DNA of 64,000 nt, from positions 84,539-148,538 of the forward strand of contig NZ_JAIQXV010000009.1 of assembly GCF_020166415.1 (NCBI RefSeq). Direction: 5' to 3'. The translations under genes were made by a program, and so were the position numbers. Below are positions 44,010 through 57,279 of this stretch, in pieces. The notes under the pieces were generated by a model. That model did not search any database, was not told the DNA's origin, and saw only the letters and a program-made list of their open reading frames with translations. Every line of letters starts with the position of its first letter. Positions within the stretch are counted from its first letter, which is position 1. Source of the DNA: Deinococcus multiflagellatus (GTDB taxonomy: Bacteria > Deinococcota > Deinococci > Deinococcales > Deinococcaceae).

Positions 44010-44127
44010 TGGTTGTACCGAGCGGCGGCCTGTTCCACCCACGGGTGCCCCAGCAGCCCACGCCCCCCAAGGCACTTCAGCACTTCTGAAGGGTCTGGCC
44101 CTTCAAGGCTCTGGCGCAGCCCACTCT

Positions 44128-44412
44128 TCAGTCTTCAGTGACCCGCACGCCCTTCCAGAACGCCACGCGGCCCTGAATCTGGCGGGCGGCGTCCTTTGGG
44201 GCGGGGTAAAACCACGCGGCATCTGGGTTCTCCTGGCCATCCACCAAGAGGCTGTGGTAACTGGCCTCGCCCTTCCAGGGACAGGTGGTGCGGGTGGCGC
44301 TGGGTTTCAGGTACTCGGCCCGCACGCTGTCGGCCGGAAAGTAATGGTTGCCTTCCACCACCACCGTGTCATTCGACTGGGCAATCACCGCGCCGTTCCA
44401 CATGGCTTTCAT
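44128..44412 (-). CDS. DUF427-family protein
   Basis: The 94-residue protein shows the DUF427 pattern KAMWNGAVIAQSNDTVVVEGNHYFPADSVRAEYLKPSATRTTCPWKGEASYHSLLVDGQ...AAWFYPAPKDAARQIQGRVAFWKGVRV. The family is widespread, small, cytoplasmic and of unknown function. CPWKGEA and the YP segment are the family's most conserved parts. TACGCT (rc of 44420-44425) lies 7 nt before ATG. The following 230 bases up to the amylase contain only its promoter and operator. Confidence 0.9.
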   Translation of the reverse strand: MKAMWNGAVIAQSNDTVVVEGNHYFPADSVRAEYLKPSATRTTCPWKGEASYHSLLVDGQENPDAAWFYPAPKDAARQIQGRVAFWKGVRVTED

Positions 44413-44608
44413 GCGGCCCAGCGTAGAAAAGTGCGCGCGCCGTGACCGTCAGACCGGGTGCAATCCGGGAACATCTGGGCGAGCACACAGGGTGACCGAA
44501 CGGCCACCTGTGATGAAGCCTGCCCCTTGTACCACCAGCCACGCGGCCACAGCCTCCTCCCGCGCCATCACAGCCGCCCATCTGCACGGGTCGTCTAACC
44601 TCAGCCCA

Positions 44609-44648
44609 TTGACTTTCGGAAGCGCTTCCTCGTTCAATGTTGAGACAC

Positions 44649-44661
<13 letters not shown>
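44609..44661 (+). promoter_or_regulatory. Amylase promoter with palindromic operator in the spacer
   Basis: TTGACT (44609-44614), 18 nt, TTCAAT (44633-44638). The perfect palindrome GGAAGCGCTTCC (44618-44629) fills the spacer, a classical repression position for LacI-type factors. A related TGAAACGCTTCC overlaps the start codon (44650-44661). The sites differ from TGTAACCGGTTACA, so a second sugar regulator is likely. Confidence 0.65.
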
Positions 44662-47711
<3,050 letters not shown>

Positions 47712-47724
47712 ACCATCTGCTTAG

Positions 47725-47772
47725 AGGGAAGAGCGGCGAGGGGCCCAGGTGGCATTCCTCGCCGCTCTCCCT
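47725..47772. terminator. Bidirectional hairpin between convergent genes
   Basis: 47725-47741 pairs with 47757-47772 with one bulged A (core GAGCGGCGAGG). It is followed by TTTG on the plus strand. It ends the amylase transcript and, from the other side, the small gene at 47780. Confidence 0.75.
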
Positions 47773-47779
47773 TTGCCGT

Positions 47780-48070
47780 TCAGGACGCCGTGCCCGTGCG
47801 CAGGTAGTCCAGAATACCTTCCACATCGGCTGGGGCCAGGTTCTCGGTCAGCCACCCGGCGTCCACATGCCGGCCCTGGGCACGGGCGTTCAGCACCTCG
47901 GCCAGGGCGCCCAGTACAGCGTTCATCAGCTCGGTTTCGGGGGCGTCGTCGCCGGCCGCTGCCAGCCGCCGCTCTTCAGCCAGCGACAGCGGCAGGCCCG
48001 AAAAGGTCAGGTCGTTGATCTCGAAGGGCGGCTTTTCGTTGAGGTGGCGGCCGAATTTCACTTGGGTCAT
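47780..48070 (-). CDS. Small hypothetical protein, 96 aa (phage-tail-chaperone-like flavour)
   Basis: The sequence MTQVKFGRHLNEKPPFEINDLTFSGLPLSLAEERRLAAAGDD...ELMNAVLGALAEVLNARAQGRHVDAGWLTENLAPADVEGILDYLRTG has a short beta start followed by helices. This is reminiscent of small phage tail assembly chaperones, but I cannot confirm homology. AGGAG 5 nt before the ATG is a good ribosome site. It is the third gene of the minus-strand group after the DUF4157 gene and the mosaic gene, 28 nt from the latter. Confidence 0.6.
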   Translation of the reverse strand: MTQVKFGRHLNEKPPFEINDLTFSGLPLSLAEERRLAAAGDDAPETELMNAVLGALAEVLNARAQGRHVDAGWLTENLAPADVEGILDYLRTGTAS

Positions 48071-48097
48071 GGGGACTCCTCTGTGGGGGTGAAGGGG

Positions 48098-49003
48098 TTA
48101 TGCCTGGGGGCGCGGCTGCTGGCGCAGGTAGGCCGCTCTGGCCTCGCGCAGCCACGCGGTGTCCGGGGCTTCCTGCACCGTGGTGAGGTAATCCAGCAGG
48201 GCGTCGTGGATGGCCTGCAGCTGCGCGGTGAAGAGGTTCAGGGCGTCGGTTTCCGGCGAAACGTAGAACTTGTTGCAGATCAGCAGGCGCTCGCGGTCAA
48301 TCAGGAAGCAGATCTGCCGGTGCCGCAAGGCGACGGCATTGATGAGGTCGAGAATCTGCTCGCGGTGCTGGTCGTAAAGCCCTTCGTAATCGCGTAAGTC
48401 GTACGAGATGATGACGGATTGACCATCTCCAGTCTTTTGAAGCCCGAGAGGAAGACCACCAGTATCAAACGACACGTAGTTGCTCGCTTGTGACGTTATC
48501 TGATCTCGTTTGATCTGAGTCATGAAGTGCCGAAACGCTTCCCATGAGGTCAAGAACGTTCTGCCGTTCAAATAAGGGCGGAAATGGCCGACCTTGCTCT
48601 CTGGCTTGACCTTAAGTAGGAACAACTTAATATGATCAAACATCTTATCAAGAACGTCTTGAGGAGTGCCGTTGTCCCAGAGATAGACGGTCCTTTGAAC
48701 GAGCACTATGCCATTTTGAAGTTGGACGAGGGAGAAATAGATATCGAACTCTTCCTCTATAGATAGCTCTATGGAATTTCTCGAAGTCTGAGTCTCTAGA
48801 GTCAGCGTTCCCTTTTCGCGACTTTGCCGAAAGACCAGAGCCACATCGCCTCGCCGCCATATTCTCCGGTCCTCATCCAGAGTTTCCAACGCCAGCTGAC
48901 GCTCCCTGGCATAGGCCTCCAGCAGAGCGAAAGGCTCCCCTCGAAATGGCGCAGGAAGGTCCTTAGGTTGACCGAAGATGCCCCGCAGCATTCCTTTCAA
49001 CAT
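48098..49003 (-). CDS. Mosaic-composition protein downstream of the DUF4157 gene, candidate partner/immunity
   Basis: The 301-residue protein is soluble, with no signal or membrane segment, and matches no family I recognise. Base composition is uneven. The part encoding residues about 40-190 (roughly 48430-48890) is AT-rich with rare codons for this genome, while the C-terminal third and the first codons are GC-rich. The gene follows the DUF4157 toxin-like gene on the same strand after 136 AT-rich bases, and a gene for a 96-residue protein follows it. A role as immunity or adaptor protein is inferred from position only. A 19-codon frame with its own ribosome site overlaps its start. Confidence 0.75.
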   Translation of the reverse strand: MLKGMLRGIFGQPKDLPAPFRGEPFALLEAYARERQLALETLDEDRRIWRRGDVALVFRQSREKGTLTLETQTSRNSIELSIEEEFDIYFSLVQLQNGIVLVQRTVYLWDNGTPQDVLDKMFDHIKLFLLKVKPESKVGHFRPYLNGRTFLTSWEAFRHFMTQIKRDQITSQASNYVSFDTGGLPLGLQKTGDGQSVIISYDLRDYEGLYDQHREQILDLINAVALRHRQICFLIDRERLLICNKFYVSPETDALNLFTAQLQAIHDALLDYLTTVQEAPDTAWLREARAAYLRQQPRPQA

Positions 49004-49056
49004 GCCATTCTCTGATTTATCTGAACACAGACTTCATAAAAAGTCATGTCAAGCAT
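48997..49056 (-). CDS. Possible 19-codon leader ORF overlapping the mosaic gene start
   Basis: ATG at 49054-49056 follows GGAG by 5 nt, and the frame ends in TGA at 48997-48999, overlapping the ATG of the next gene (ATGTTGA). It could couple translation, or be a remnant of a truncated gene. Its peptide resembles nothing known. Confidence 0.3.
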   Translation of the reverse strand: MLDMTFYEVCVQINQRMAC

Positions 49057-49139
49057 AGATGCTCCTTCTTCATATCCATTCTTTAGCTTCTCCATAAGAC
49101 GCCGTCGATGTCTTTATTTATCCGTCAACCTAATTGACA

Positions 49140-52100
49140 TCACGGAGCAGACACTTCATGTAGGTCTCCCCCTATAACATTGCCGAAGGTGCCACCGAAA
49201 TATTTCAACCAACTGTCAAAGCCGGCCAGCGCTGGCAGCCCACCCGGCTTACTGCGGGCAATTTCTGGAGAGAAACCCGTGATGCCTTGTATGCCAGCAT
49301 CAATATAATTTTCCGGTTTACGCAGTTCCTTGCCGGTTTCACTGAAGGCACGCGGTAACGCTTCACGCCGGGCCTTCTCATCGGTGCTGGCCGTATTACT
49401 CTTGACGTTGAGGCTCAGTTTGAGCCCGGCAAACTTGGTGAATTCCTCTGCCAAAGCGCTTGCACTGTGTCCCAGTCCCTCAGCGAGGCCCCCCTGCTGG
49501 AATGCTCTCCAGGTTGCGCCCGTCTTCTGGGCCACGTTGGCGACCATCAGGCGAGGGCCAGAGAGGGCGGCCATCCCCGCCTTACCTGCAACAGTCGTGG
49601 CATTGCCAAAAAGCCCCTGCTTCGCCTGTTGCCACATACTGCCCCGGGCCGCCGAATAAGCTGCCCGCCGCAACTGTGGATTAACTTTCCAGGCCGCCGC
49701 TATCAAGTCCTCTTGCGAATTGGCCTTGAGTTCGTTGAAGAGCGCTTGCCGAATCTTCTTGGCACTGGCGCCCGGCATATTCAGGCGCTGGCGAGCCAGA
49801 ATCAGTCCCATTGGGCTGTTCAGCTCTGCCTTAATCCGTGCCCGAGCGACGCGGTTGACGGTTTGTCGCAGCACATCTGTTCCAGCAAGCAAGGTTCCCA
49901 CATCACGCTGCCCAATGCCGCGCCAACCGGCGTTGCCCAGCATGTCGTGCCGTACGCCTGCACGGACACTGGCCGCGATGCTCTGGTTGTACTGCTGCAC
50001 ACCCTGGCGGGTGGCCTGCCAAACCTGGGCGATTTCCTGGCTCAGTTGCTGTCGTGTATGGGTCACACCGGTGACGGACCGGCCTGCCAACCGCGCTGCC
50101 CTCTCGCTTAAACCCGCCCACCCCGCACCCATCACTTTTCCAGCCATTTGCCCCACGCCGCCTGTATACTTCACCGCGCTGCCCACGCCACGAGCCACGG
50201 CGCCACCCACCACCCGCGCTGCCGGCCCCAGGAAAGCGCCCAACAGGCCGTCCACCGCCATGGTCGAAGCACTGATCCCTGTGGTCCATTTGCGGTTCTT
50301 GTACTTTTCTGGGTTGGCCTTCTTGAGGACTGCGGTCTCGGCCAGAGAGCCGGCCACGCCACTCGCCACACCGGCGGCGGCCAGCACAAGGGGCAGGGCC
50401 ATGCCGCCCGTCCCAATCACCGCCACCACGCCCACAGCGATGGACGCTCCAAATTTGGCCAGGATCGCGGCCCCTTCGGGCGAGCGCACCCACTTCCAGG
50501 CGCCAGCCACTGTTTGCCCTGCTGCGCTCTTCTTGACTTGCTCCCACTTCGCGTTGGCCCAGGCCATGGCCTGCTTGGACTTCTGCACCACGGCCACTAT
50601 GGCGTCCTTCTTTAACTTGCCAATACTGCCGGCCAGCTGCTGCAGAGGCATGGTAATGCGCTTGCCGGCCTGTGCCATCCTGGCGAGCTGTTCGCCACGG
50701 TACGCCTTGTCGGTGGTGAAGCGGTGGATGTTGCCGCCCACCTGCGCGAGTTGCTTGGCCATTGGGGTCTGCGCCAACCGCTTGAGCGCCTTGCCCCGGT
50801 AAGCCGGATCGGTGGCGAACTTCGTGGCGCTTAGGCCCAGGTTCTGCAGGTTCTGCACGGCCGCACGGCCAGTCTTGGCCAGCCCCTTCAGGGCCTTCTG
50901 CGCGGGGGCAGGCAGCGATTTGGCCGCTGCCCGCAGCGTGCGGTGCAGACCAGCTTTGGCCTGCTTGACGAGCTGCGCGCGGCCCTTGGCCGTGCCCAGC
51001 TGCTGGGCGGTGCGGCCCACCCGGGTGGCTACCTGGGAGACCGCTGCACGCGCCTTTTTGGACAGCTGCCCCACGCTGCTGAGCAACTGGGCGGCGCGCG
51101 GCAGGCGTTTGCCCAGGGTCTCCCCGGCACGCTTGACGGCGCCGCGTGCAGCGGCCATACCTTTGCCCAGGCCCGCACGCACGCCAGCCACCTTCTTGGC
51201 CGCCTTCTTGATGGTGGCCCGAATGGGCGCCGGCATCTTCCGGGCCAGGGCGCGCAGGGCCGCCTTGCGGGCCGCCGGATTGGTCACTGTTTGGACCACC
51301 TGCTTGACCGCTGCCTGCGCCTTCTTCTTCAAGGCCTTGAGCTTGTCCAGGGGGTTAAACCAGCGCTGAATGGTGGGGGCCTCGGCCAGCCGCTGCAGGG
51401 GCTGGGGAGAACGCACCTGGGTCAGCGCCCCGGGCCGGTGCCGCGCGTGCTGCGTCCCAAAGCGAGGGCCCTGGGCGAGCTTGGCACCCATCGTCCGGGC
51501 TTCAGCTTCAAGGCCAGCATCGGGGTCGATCCCAGTGCCCACACGCCCTTGCGACTGTTGCACGGTGTGGGTCACTTCATGCGCCAGCAGTTCCAGGCCA
51601 GATTGGCTGTTCGGATTGAACTTCCCACTCTGGAAAAAGATGTCACTGCCCGTCGTAAAGGCCAGGGCATTGACCCCCTTGGCCAGCGTGTCCGCTTCCG
51701 CATCATCGTGAATACGAACACGGGACAGGTCATGGTTTAAGCCTTGTTCGAGGTGGCGTTGAATCGCTTCGGGCAGAGGATTCCCCGCACCTCGTCGGGC
51801 TTGAATGCGCTGCAAGACGGGTTGTGTCGCTTCCGCATCCAGTTCCGCCAATTGGCGCTGCAAGCTCTGACGTTGGGCAGAGGTGGCTGATAGGGCTTCT
51901 TCAGCTTCATATCGTTGCACGGCTGTGTCGACCGCCCGTTGGAGCGCGAGTCGTTCCCCAGCCGGGACCATGCCCAGCACCACGCGACTCACTGGCGCAC
52001 TGATTTCATGGCGTTGCAGCGTCGCCAAGTGTTCGCCGTAGGTGTCATACCGGGCCTGTGCTGGGCCTCGGTCTGAACGGAAGCCTTGCACCAAGGTATT

Positions 52101-52535
52101 CGCCACCTGCCGTTGCAGCGCCGTGAACTGGGCATATTGCCGTGTATCCAGGGACTTGCCTTCGATCTGCTCCGCTTGGTGGCGCATCACCGTCACCCAG
52201 TCGGCGGGGCTCTGGGGCTTGGCCGGCACGGGCTGGGCTTGCCGCTGAATCGGTGCAGCCTCGACCTGGGGCAAGGTGGCCAATTGCTCGCTCACCGCTT
52301 GGCGCTGAACGTGCAGCCGTGCCACCTCCTGCTGTTCCAGCCCTGAGGCCCGCAGCACTGGCCCCGCCGCTTGCCGCTGCACAACAGTCGAGGTTGGATT
52401 CAGGCGCCGCAATTCCTGGGCCAGACGCTGCAACTTCAGCGTGGCCAGATCGGGCGCGGGAGCAAGAACTTCAGTGACCCGGCGGCGTGCCGCAGTGGGC
52501 CCAGCCGGGTGCTGGCGGTGCAAACGTTCACCCAT
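49140..52535 (-). CDS. DUF4157 (eCIS-type) polymorphic-toxin-like protein, 1131 aa
   Basis: Residues 1-245 are helical, with about ten short hydrophobic-QR motifs (VVQRQ, HVQRQ, PIQRQ, ALQRQ, SLQRQ). DUF4157 spans about 250-345 with zinc-protease-like HEVTH (His319, Glu320, His323) after NDLSRVRIHDD-type residues. Residues about 390-680 are Lys/Ala-rich amphipathic helices. Around 690-790 lie hydrophobic helices (ASIAVGVVAVIGTGGMALPLVLAAAGVASGVAGSLAETAVL, then AVDGLLGAFLGPAARVVGG) like the pretoxin region of polymorphic toxins. The last 300 residues are unidentified and end in somewhat AT-richer DNA. DUF4157 proteins are linked to contractile injection systems and toxin delivery. TAAGAT lies 8 nt before the start. 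No eCIS structural genes are in the window. Confidence 0.85.
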   Translation of the reverse strand: MGERLHRQHPAGPTAARRRVTEVLAPAPDLATLKLQRLAQELRRLNPTSTVVQRQAAGPVLRASGLEQQEVARLHVQRQAVSEQLATLPQVEAAPIQRQAQPVPAKPQSPADWVTVMRHQAEQIEGKSLDTRQYAQFTALQRQVANTLVQGFRSDRGPAQARYDTYGEHLATLQRHEISAPVSRVVLGMVPAGERLALQRAVDTAVQRYEAEEALSATSAQRQSLQRQLAELDAEATQPVLQRIQARRGAGNPLPEAIQRHLEQGLNHDLSRVRIHDDAEADTLAKGVNALAFTTGSDIFFQSGKFNPNSQSGLELLAHEVTHTVQQSQGRVGTGIDPDAGLEAEARTMGAKLAQGPRFGTQHARHRPGALTQVRSPQPLQRLAEAPTIQRWFNPLDKLKALKKKAQAAVKQVVQTVTNPAARKAALRALARKMPAPIRATIKKAAKKVAGVRAGLGKGMAAARGAVKRAGETLGKRLPRAAQLLSSVGQLSKKARAAVSQVATRVGRTAQQLGTAKGRAQLVKQAKAGLHRTLRAAAKSLPAPAQKALKGLAKTGRAAVQNLQNLGLSATKFATDPAYRGKALKRLAQTPMAKQLAQVGGNIHRFTTDKAYRGEQLARMAQAGKRITMPLQQLAGSIGKLKKDAIVAVVQKSKQAMAWANAKWEQVKKSAAGQTVAGAWKWVRSPEGAAILAKFGASIAVGVVAVIGTGGMALPLVLAAAGVASGVAGSLAETAVLKKANPEKYKNRKWTTGISASTMAVDGLLGAFLGPAARVVGGAVARGVGSAVKYTGGVGQMAGKVMGAGWAGLSERAARLAGRSVTGVTHTRQQLSQEIAQVWQATRQGVQQYNQSIAASVRAGVRHDMLGNAGWRGIGQRDVGTLLAGTDVLRQTVNRVARARIKAELNSPMGLILARQRLNMPGASAKKIRQALFNELKANSQEDLIAAAWKVNPQLRRAAYSAARGSMWQQAKQGLFGNATTVAGKAGMAALSGPRLMVANVAQKTGATWRAFQQGGLAEGLGHSASALAEEFTKFAGLKLSLNVKSNTASTDEKARREALPRAFSETGKELRKPENYIDAGIQGITGFSPEIARSKPGGLPALAGFDSWLKYFGGTFGNVIGGDLHEVSAP

Positions 52536-52616
52536 ACCCGTGCATCTTAGAGAAAGCGCCGGTCAAAGAAAGCGCAGGTCAGCAACGGGCGTCTGCCCGC
52601 GCCTTCTGTTTCCGTT

Positions 52617-52670
52617 TACACTGGGCCCAGTGCAGGAGGCCATCCCACATGCCTCCTGCTTCTCTTTGTT
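52617..52670 (+). promoter_or_regulatory. Leader of the phosphate operon: -10, palindrome and terminator-like hairpin
   Basis: TACACT (52617-52622) overlaps the 14-bp palindrome CACTGGGCCCAGTG (52619-52632). Directly after, GCAGGAGGC (52632-52640) pairs with GCCTCCTGC (52651-52659), followed by TTCTCTTTGTT. No plus-strand gene lies upstream to be terminated, so this is a candidate attenuator of the DUF47-pit operon starting 64 nt later. Confidence 0.5.
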
Positions 52671-52723
52671 CGCCGGAGCTGACATTCCCATGACACTCGG
52701 GCGAAACAGTCGGGAGGATTGTC

Positions 52724-53362
52724 ATGGTTCTGTCTAAATTCATGCCCAGCAACCCCAAGTTCAGCGAAAAGTTTGCCGCCGCCGCGCGCAACGCGCACGC
52801 CACCGCGCAGGCCCTGGTGGACCTGCTTGAGCATTACACCGATGTCGAGGCCAAGGTGCAGCGCGTGCGCGACCTGGAGCACGAGGGTGACCGCCTGACC
52901 GACGAGATCACCAACCTGCTGGCCGAGTCGTTCATTGTGCCCTTTGACCGCGAAGACATCATCAGCCTGAACAGCGAGCTGGACGATCTGGTGGACGACA
53001 TGGAAGACGCGGCCGTGAAGCTGAGCCTGTACAGCATTCAGCAGCCGCTGCCCCAGATGGCGCAACTGGCGCGTGTGGTGGAGCAGCAGTGCGCGCTGCT
53101 GGCCCAGGGCATGCCGCTGATTGAGCAGAACAGCAAACTGGCCGAGCTGACCCGCATTGCCAAGGAAATCCGCGCCCTTGAAGACCAGGGCGACGCCATC
53201 AGCGATGAGGTGCAGCGCCACCTGTACGACGGCGTGACCGACGTGCCCGGCATGATCCGCGCCATGCGCAGCGGTGAAATCGTGGCCCTGATTGAAGACG
53301 CCAGCGACCAAGCGCAGCGCGTGGCCAAGACCGTCGAGAGCATTCTGCTCAAGAACGCGTAA
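52724..53362 (+). CDS. DUF47-family PhoU-like phosphate transport accessory protein
   Basis: The 212-residue all-helical protein has the DUF47 pattern: KFMPSNPKFSEKFAAAARNAHATAQALVDLLEHY, RDLEHEGDRLTDEITNLLAESFIVPFDREDIISLNSELDDLVDDMEDAA and the second bundle IRALEDQGDAISDEVQRHLYDG. The E-x-x-x-D clusters bind metal in PhoU-like proteins. It probably regulates the Pit transporter encoded 20 nt downstream. GGGAGG lies 7 nt before ATG. An attenuator-like hairpin precedes the gene. Confidence 0.93.
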   Translation: MVLSKFMPSNPKFSEKFAAAARNAHATAQALVDLLEHYTDVEAKVQRVRDLEHEGDRLTDEITNLLAESFIVPFDREDIISLNSELDDLVDDMEDAAVKLSLYSIQQPLPQMAQLARVVEQQCALLAQGMPLIEQNSKLAELTRIAKEIRALEDQGDAISDEVQRHLYDGVTDVPGMIRAMRSGEIVALIEDASDQAQRVAKTVESILLKNA

Positions 53363-53382
53363 GGCGAAAGGGCCCTTTCAAT

Positions 53383-54381
<999 letters not shown>

Positions 54382-54470
54382 GTCGTAGAGGGAGCAGCAG
54401 GGGGTCAGCGGCGCGCCGGCTGGCCCCTTGCCATTGGGCCCTGGTGGGGGCGATGTGGGGGCCGGGGGGC

Positions 54471-54713
54471 ATGCTGAGGCATGGTTTGGAACAGGTGGCC
54501 CCGGGGCCGAGGTGGGCCGGCACCTGGGTGCACCTGCGCGTGTGCATGACCTGCGGGCATGTGGGCGGCTGCGACCCGTCCAAGAACAAGCACGCCACCC
54601 GGCATGCCTGGGCCAGCGCCCACGCCCATGATTTGCAGCGCCGAGCCGGGGAAAAGCTGGGCCTCCTGCGACGAGCACCTGTGGGCGAAGTGGGGCGCGT
54701 TGAGAGCCGTTGA
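54471..54713 (+). pseudogene. Frameshifted UBP-type zinc-finger protein
   Basis: The frame from 54471 encodes WVHLRVCMTCGHVGGCDPSKNKHATRHAWASAHA, the core of a UBP zinc finger. The expected continuation (PMICSAEPGKSWASCDEHLWAK) is present in another frame, reached by removing one base at about 54624. The first Cys pair of the family is not found upstream. A frameshift plus a missing N-terminus points to a decaying gene; a sequencing error at the shift is the alternative. A possible MITE begins at its 3' end. Confidence 0.6.
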
Positions 54714-54829
54714 CCTAAAGATGCTGTTGGGTCTCGATCCCCGCCCCTCGTGGGACTCGCAGCGCTACGCGGTAGCGAGGGCCTCGCGCCGCGAGGAGTG
54801 AGGGGGTTCTATTGGTCAACCGCTCTCAA
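54700..54829. mobile_element. Candidate MITE, 130 bp with 16-bp terminal inverted repeats
   Basis: TTGAGAGCCGTTGACC (54700-54715) and GGTCAACCGCTCTCAA (54814-54829) are inverted repeats with one mismatch. The interior is GC-rich and has further inverted pairing (CCCCTC...GAGTGAGGGG). No open frame for a transposase is present and no clear target duplication is visible. It abuts the zinc-finger remnant. The remaining bases to 55005 show nothing else. Confidence 0.45.
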
Positions 54830-55004
54830 GGGGCCACAAAGGACCCCAGCGCCCTTGCGCGTGCCCGGGGCAAGGTGATGGCAGCACTTAGGCAGAGTTC
54901 TGGTCGCCAGCAGGCCAGCGGGGTCTGGTCCTGCGTCCTTCTGGCAAGCCGTCTCTTCCTGCTTCGGCATTCAGGGGTGACCAGCGGCACTCAACAGCCT
55001 GTTC

Positions 55005-55643
55005 TTAAACGCGGGGGGCTGCGCGCAGGGCCTGCAGCGCCAGCAGCGCCGCCGCCACGTCCAGCGCCGCGTGCAGGCCGTACACCAGCAGGTCGGCGGC
55101 CGAACGGGGACCGCCCAGCCCGGCCACGGGCACCATGTTCACCACCCCAATCGCCAGACTCATGGCGGCGCCCACATTTAGCCACGATGCCAGCGCGGCC
55201 CGGCCAGCCAGGTCCAGGGGGGCAGAGGCAAAACGCGCCAACGTGCCGTACACCGCGTTCTTGGCCAGAATGAAGCCCAGTTCCACCGTCGCCAGGGCGG
55301 TCAGGGCCACCGGGTTGGCGTCGGGGACGGCGCCGCCCGCATACAGAAACACGCCCATCAGCCACAGCGCCAGCCGCAGGGCGGTCAGCCAGGGAAACAG
55401 GCCGCGCAGGGAGCGCAGCACGCCGTCATCATCCTCGGTTTTCAGGGCCTGGGCGTAGCGGGCAAACACCTGCGTCCACCACACCAGCACCAGCGCCGAG
55501 ATCAGCGTGCGCAGCGCGCCCAGCCAGCCGAATTCCGAAAGCGGCCAGCCGGACCACACGGCGTACGCGCACAGCCCGAAGGTGGCCGCCACCTGCGCCC
55601 ACAGCGCTGCCAGCGCGGCCGTGCGCCAGCGGGGGGCGGTCAT
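55005..55643 (-). CDS. Six-helix membrane protein, 212 aa, unknown function
   Basis: The protein has about six hydrophobic helices (ALAALWAQVAATFGLCAYAVWSG, LISALVLVWWTQVFARYA, LALWLMGVFLYAGGAV, VALTALATVELGFIL, LNVGAAMSLAIGVVNMVPVAG and AALDVAAALLALQAL). A short charged loop (QALKTEDDDGVLRSLRGLFPW) lies between helices 2 and 3. No family motif is recognised. The ATG at 55643 follows GGGGGG-rich repeat DNA. An octamer inverted repeat separates it from gatB upstream. Confidence 0.7.
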   Translation of the reverse strand: MTAPRWRTAALAALWAQVAATFGLCAYAVWSGWPLSEFGWLGALRTLISALVLVWWTQVFARYAQALKTEDDDGVLRSLRGLFPWLTALRLALWLMGVFLYAGGAVPDANPVALTALATVELGFILAKNAVYGTLARFASAPLDLAGRAALASWLNVGAAMSLAIGVVNMVPVAGLGGPRSAADLLVYGLHAALDVAAALLALQALRAAPRV

Positions 55644-55657
55644 GGGGCCCCTGCGGG

Positions 55658-55740
55658 GGGTCTAAGGGTCAAAGGGTCTGAGGGTCTAAGGAGGTAGGGC
55701 GCCAAGGCCCTTAGACCCTTTGACCCTCGACCCTTAGACC
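55658..55740. repeat. Inverted octamer arrays (GGGTCTAA / CCCTTAGA)
   Basis: Left: GGGTCTAA, GGGTCAAA, GGGTCTGA, GGGTCTAA (55658-55689). Right: CCCTTAGA, CCCTTTGA, CCCTCGA, CCCTTAGA (55708-55738). The arms can form a hairpin of about 30 bp with few mismatches, loop about 18 nt. It lies just after gatB and before the membrane protein gene, both on the minus strand. Confidence 0.85.
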
Positions 55741-55752
55741 TCTCCGACCCCC

Positions 55753-57180
<1,428 letters not shown>

Positions 57181-57279
57181 GCGGCCGAGCATAGAGCATT
57201 TGCCCGCGCGCGCCCCGGCCCACCGCAAGACAGGCGCGCCCCTCCCCGGCGCCCGGGGCCATGCACTACCCTGCCTCCC

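Noticed and set aside
44637..44648. ATG 44637 as amylase start
   Set aside because: It overlaps the predicted -10 element; ATG 44649 starts directly at a proper lipoprotein signal.
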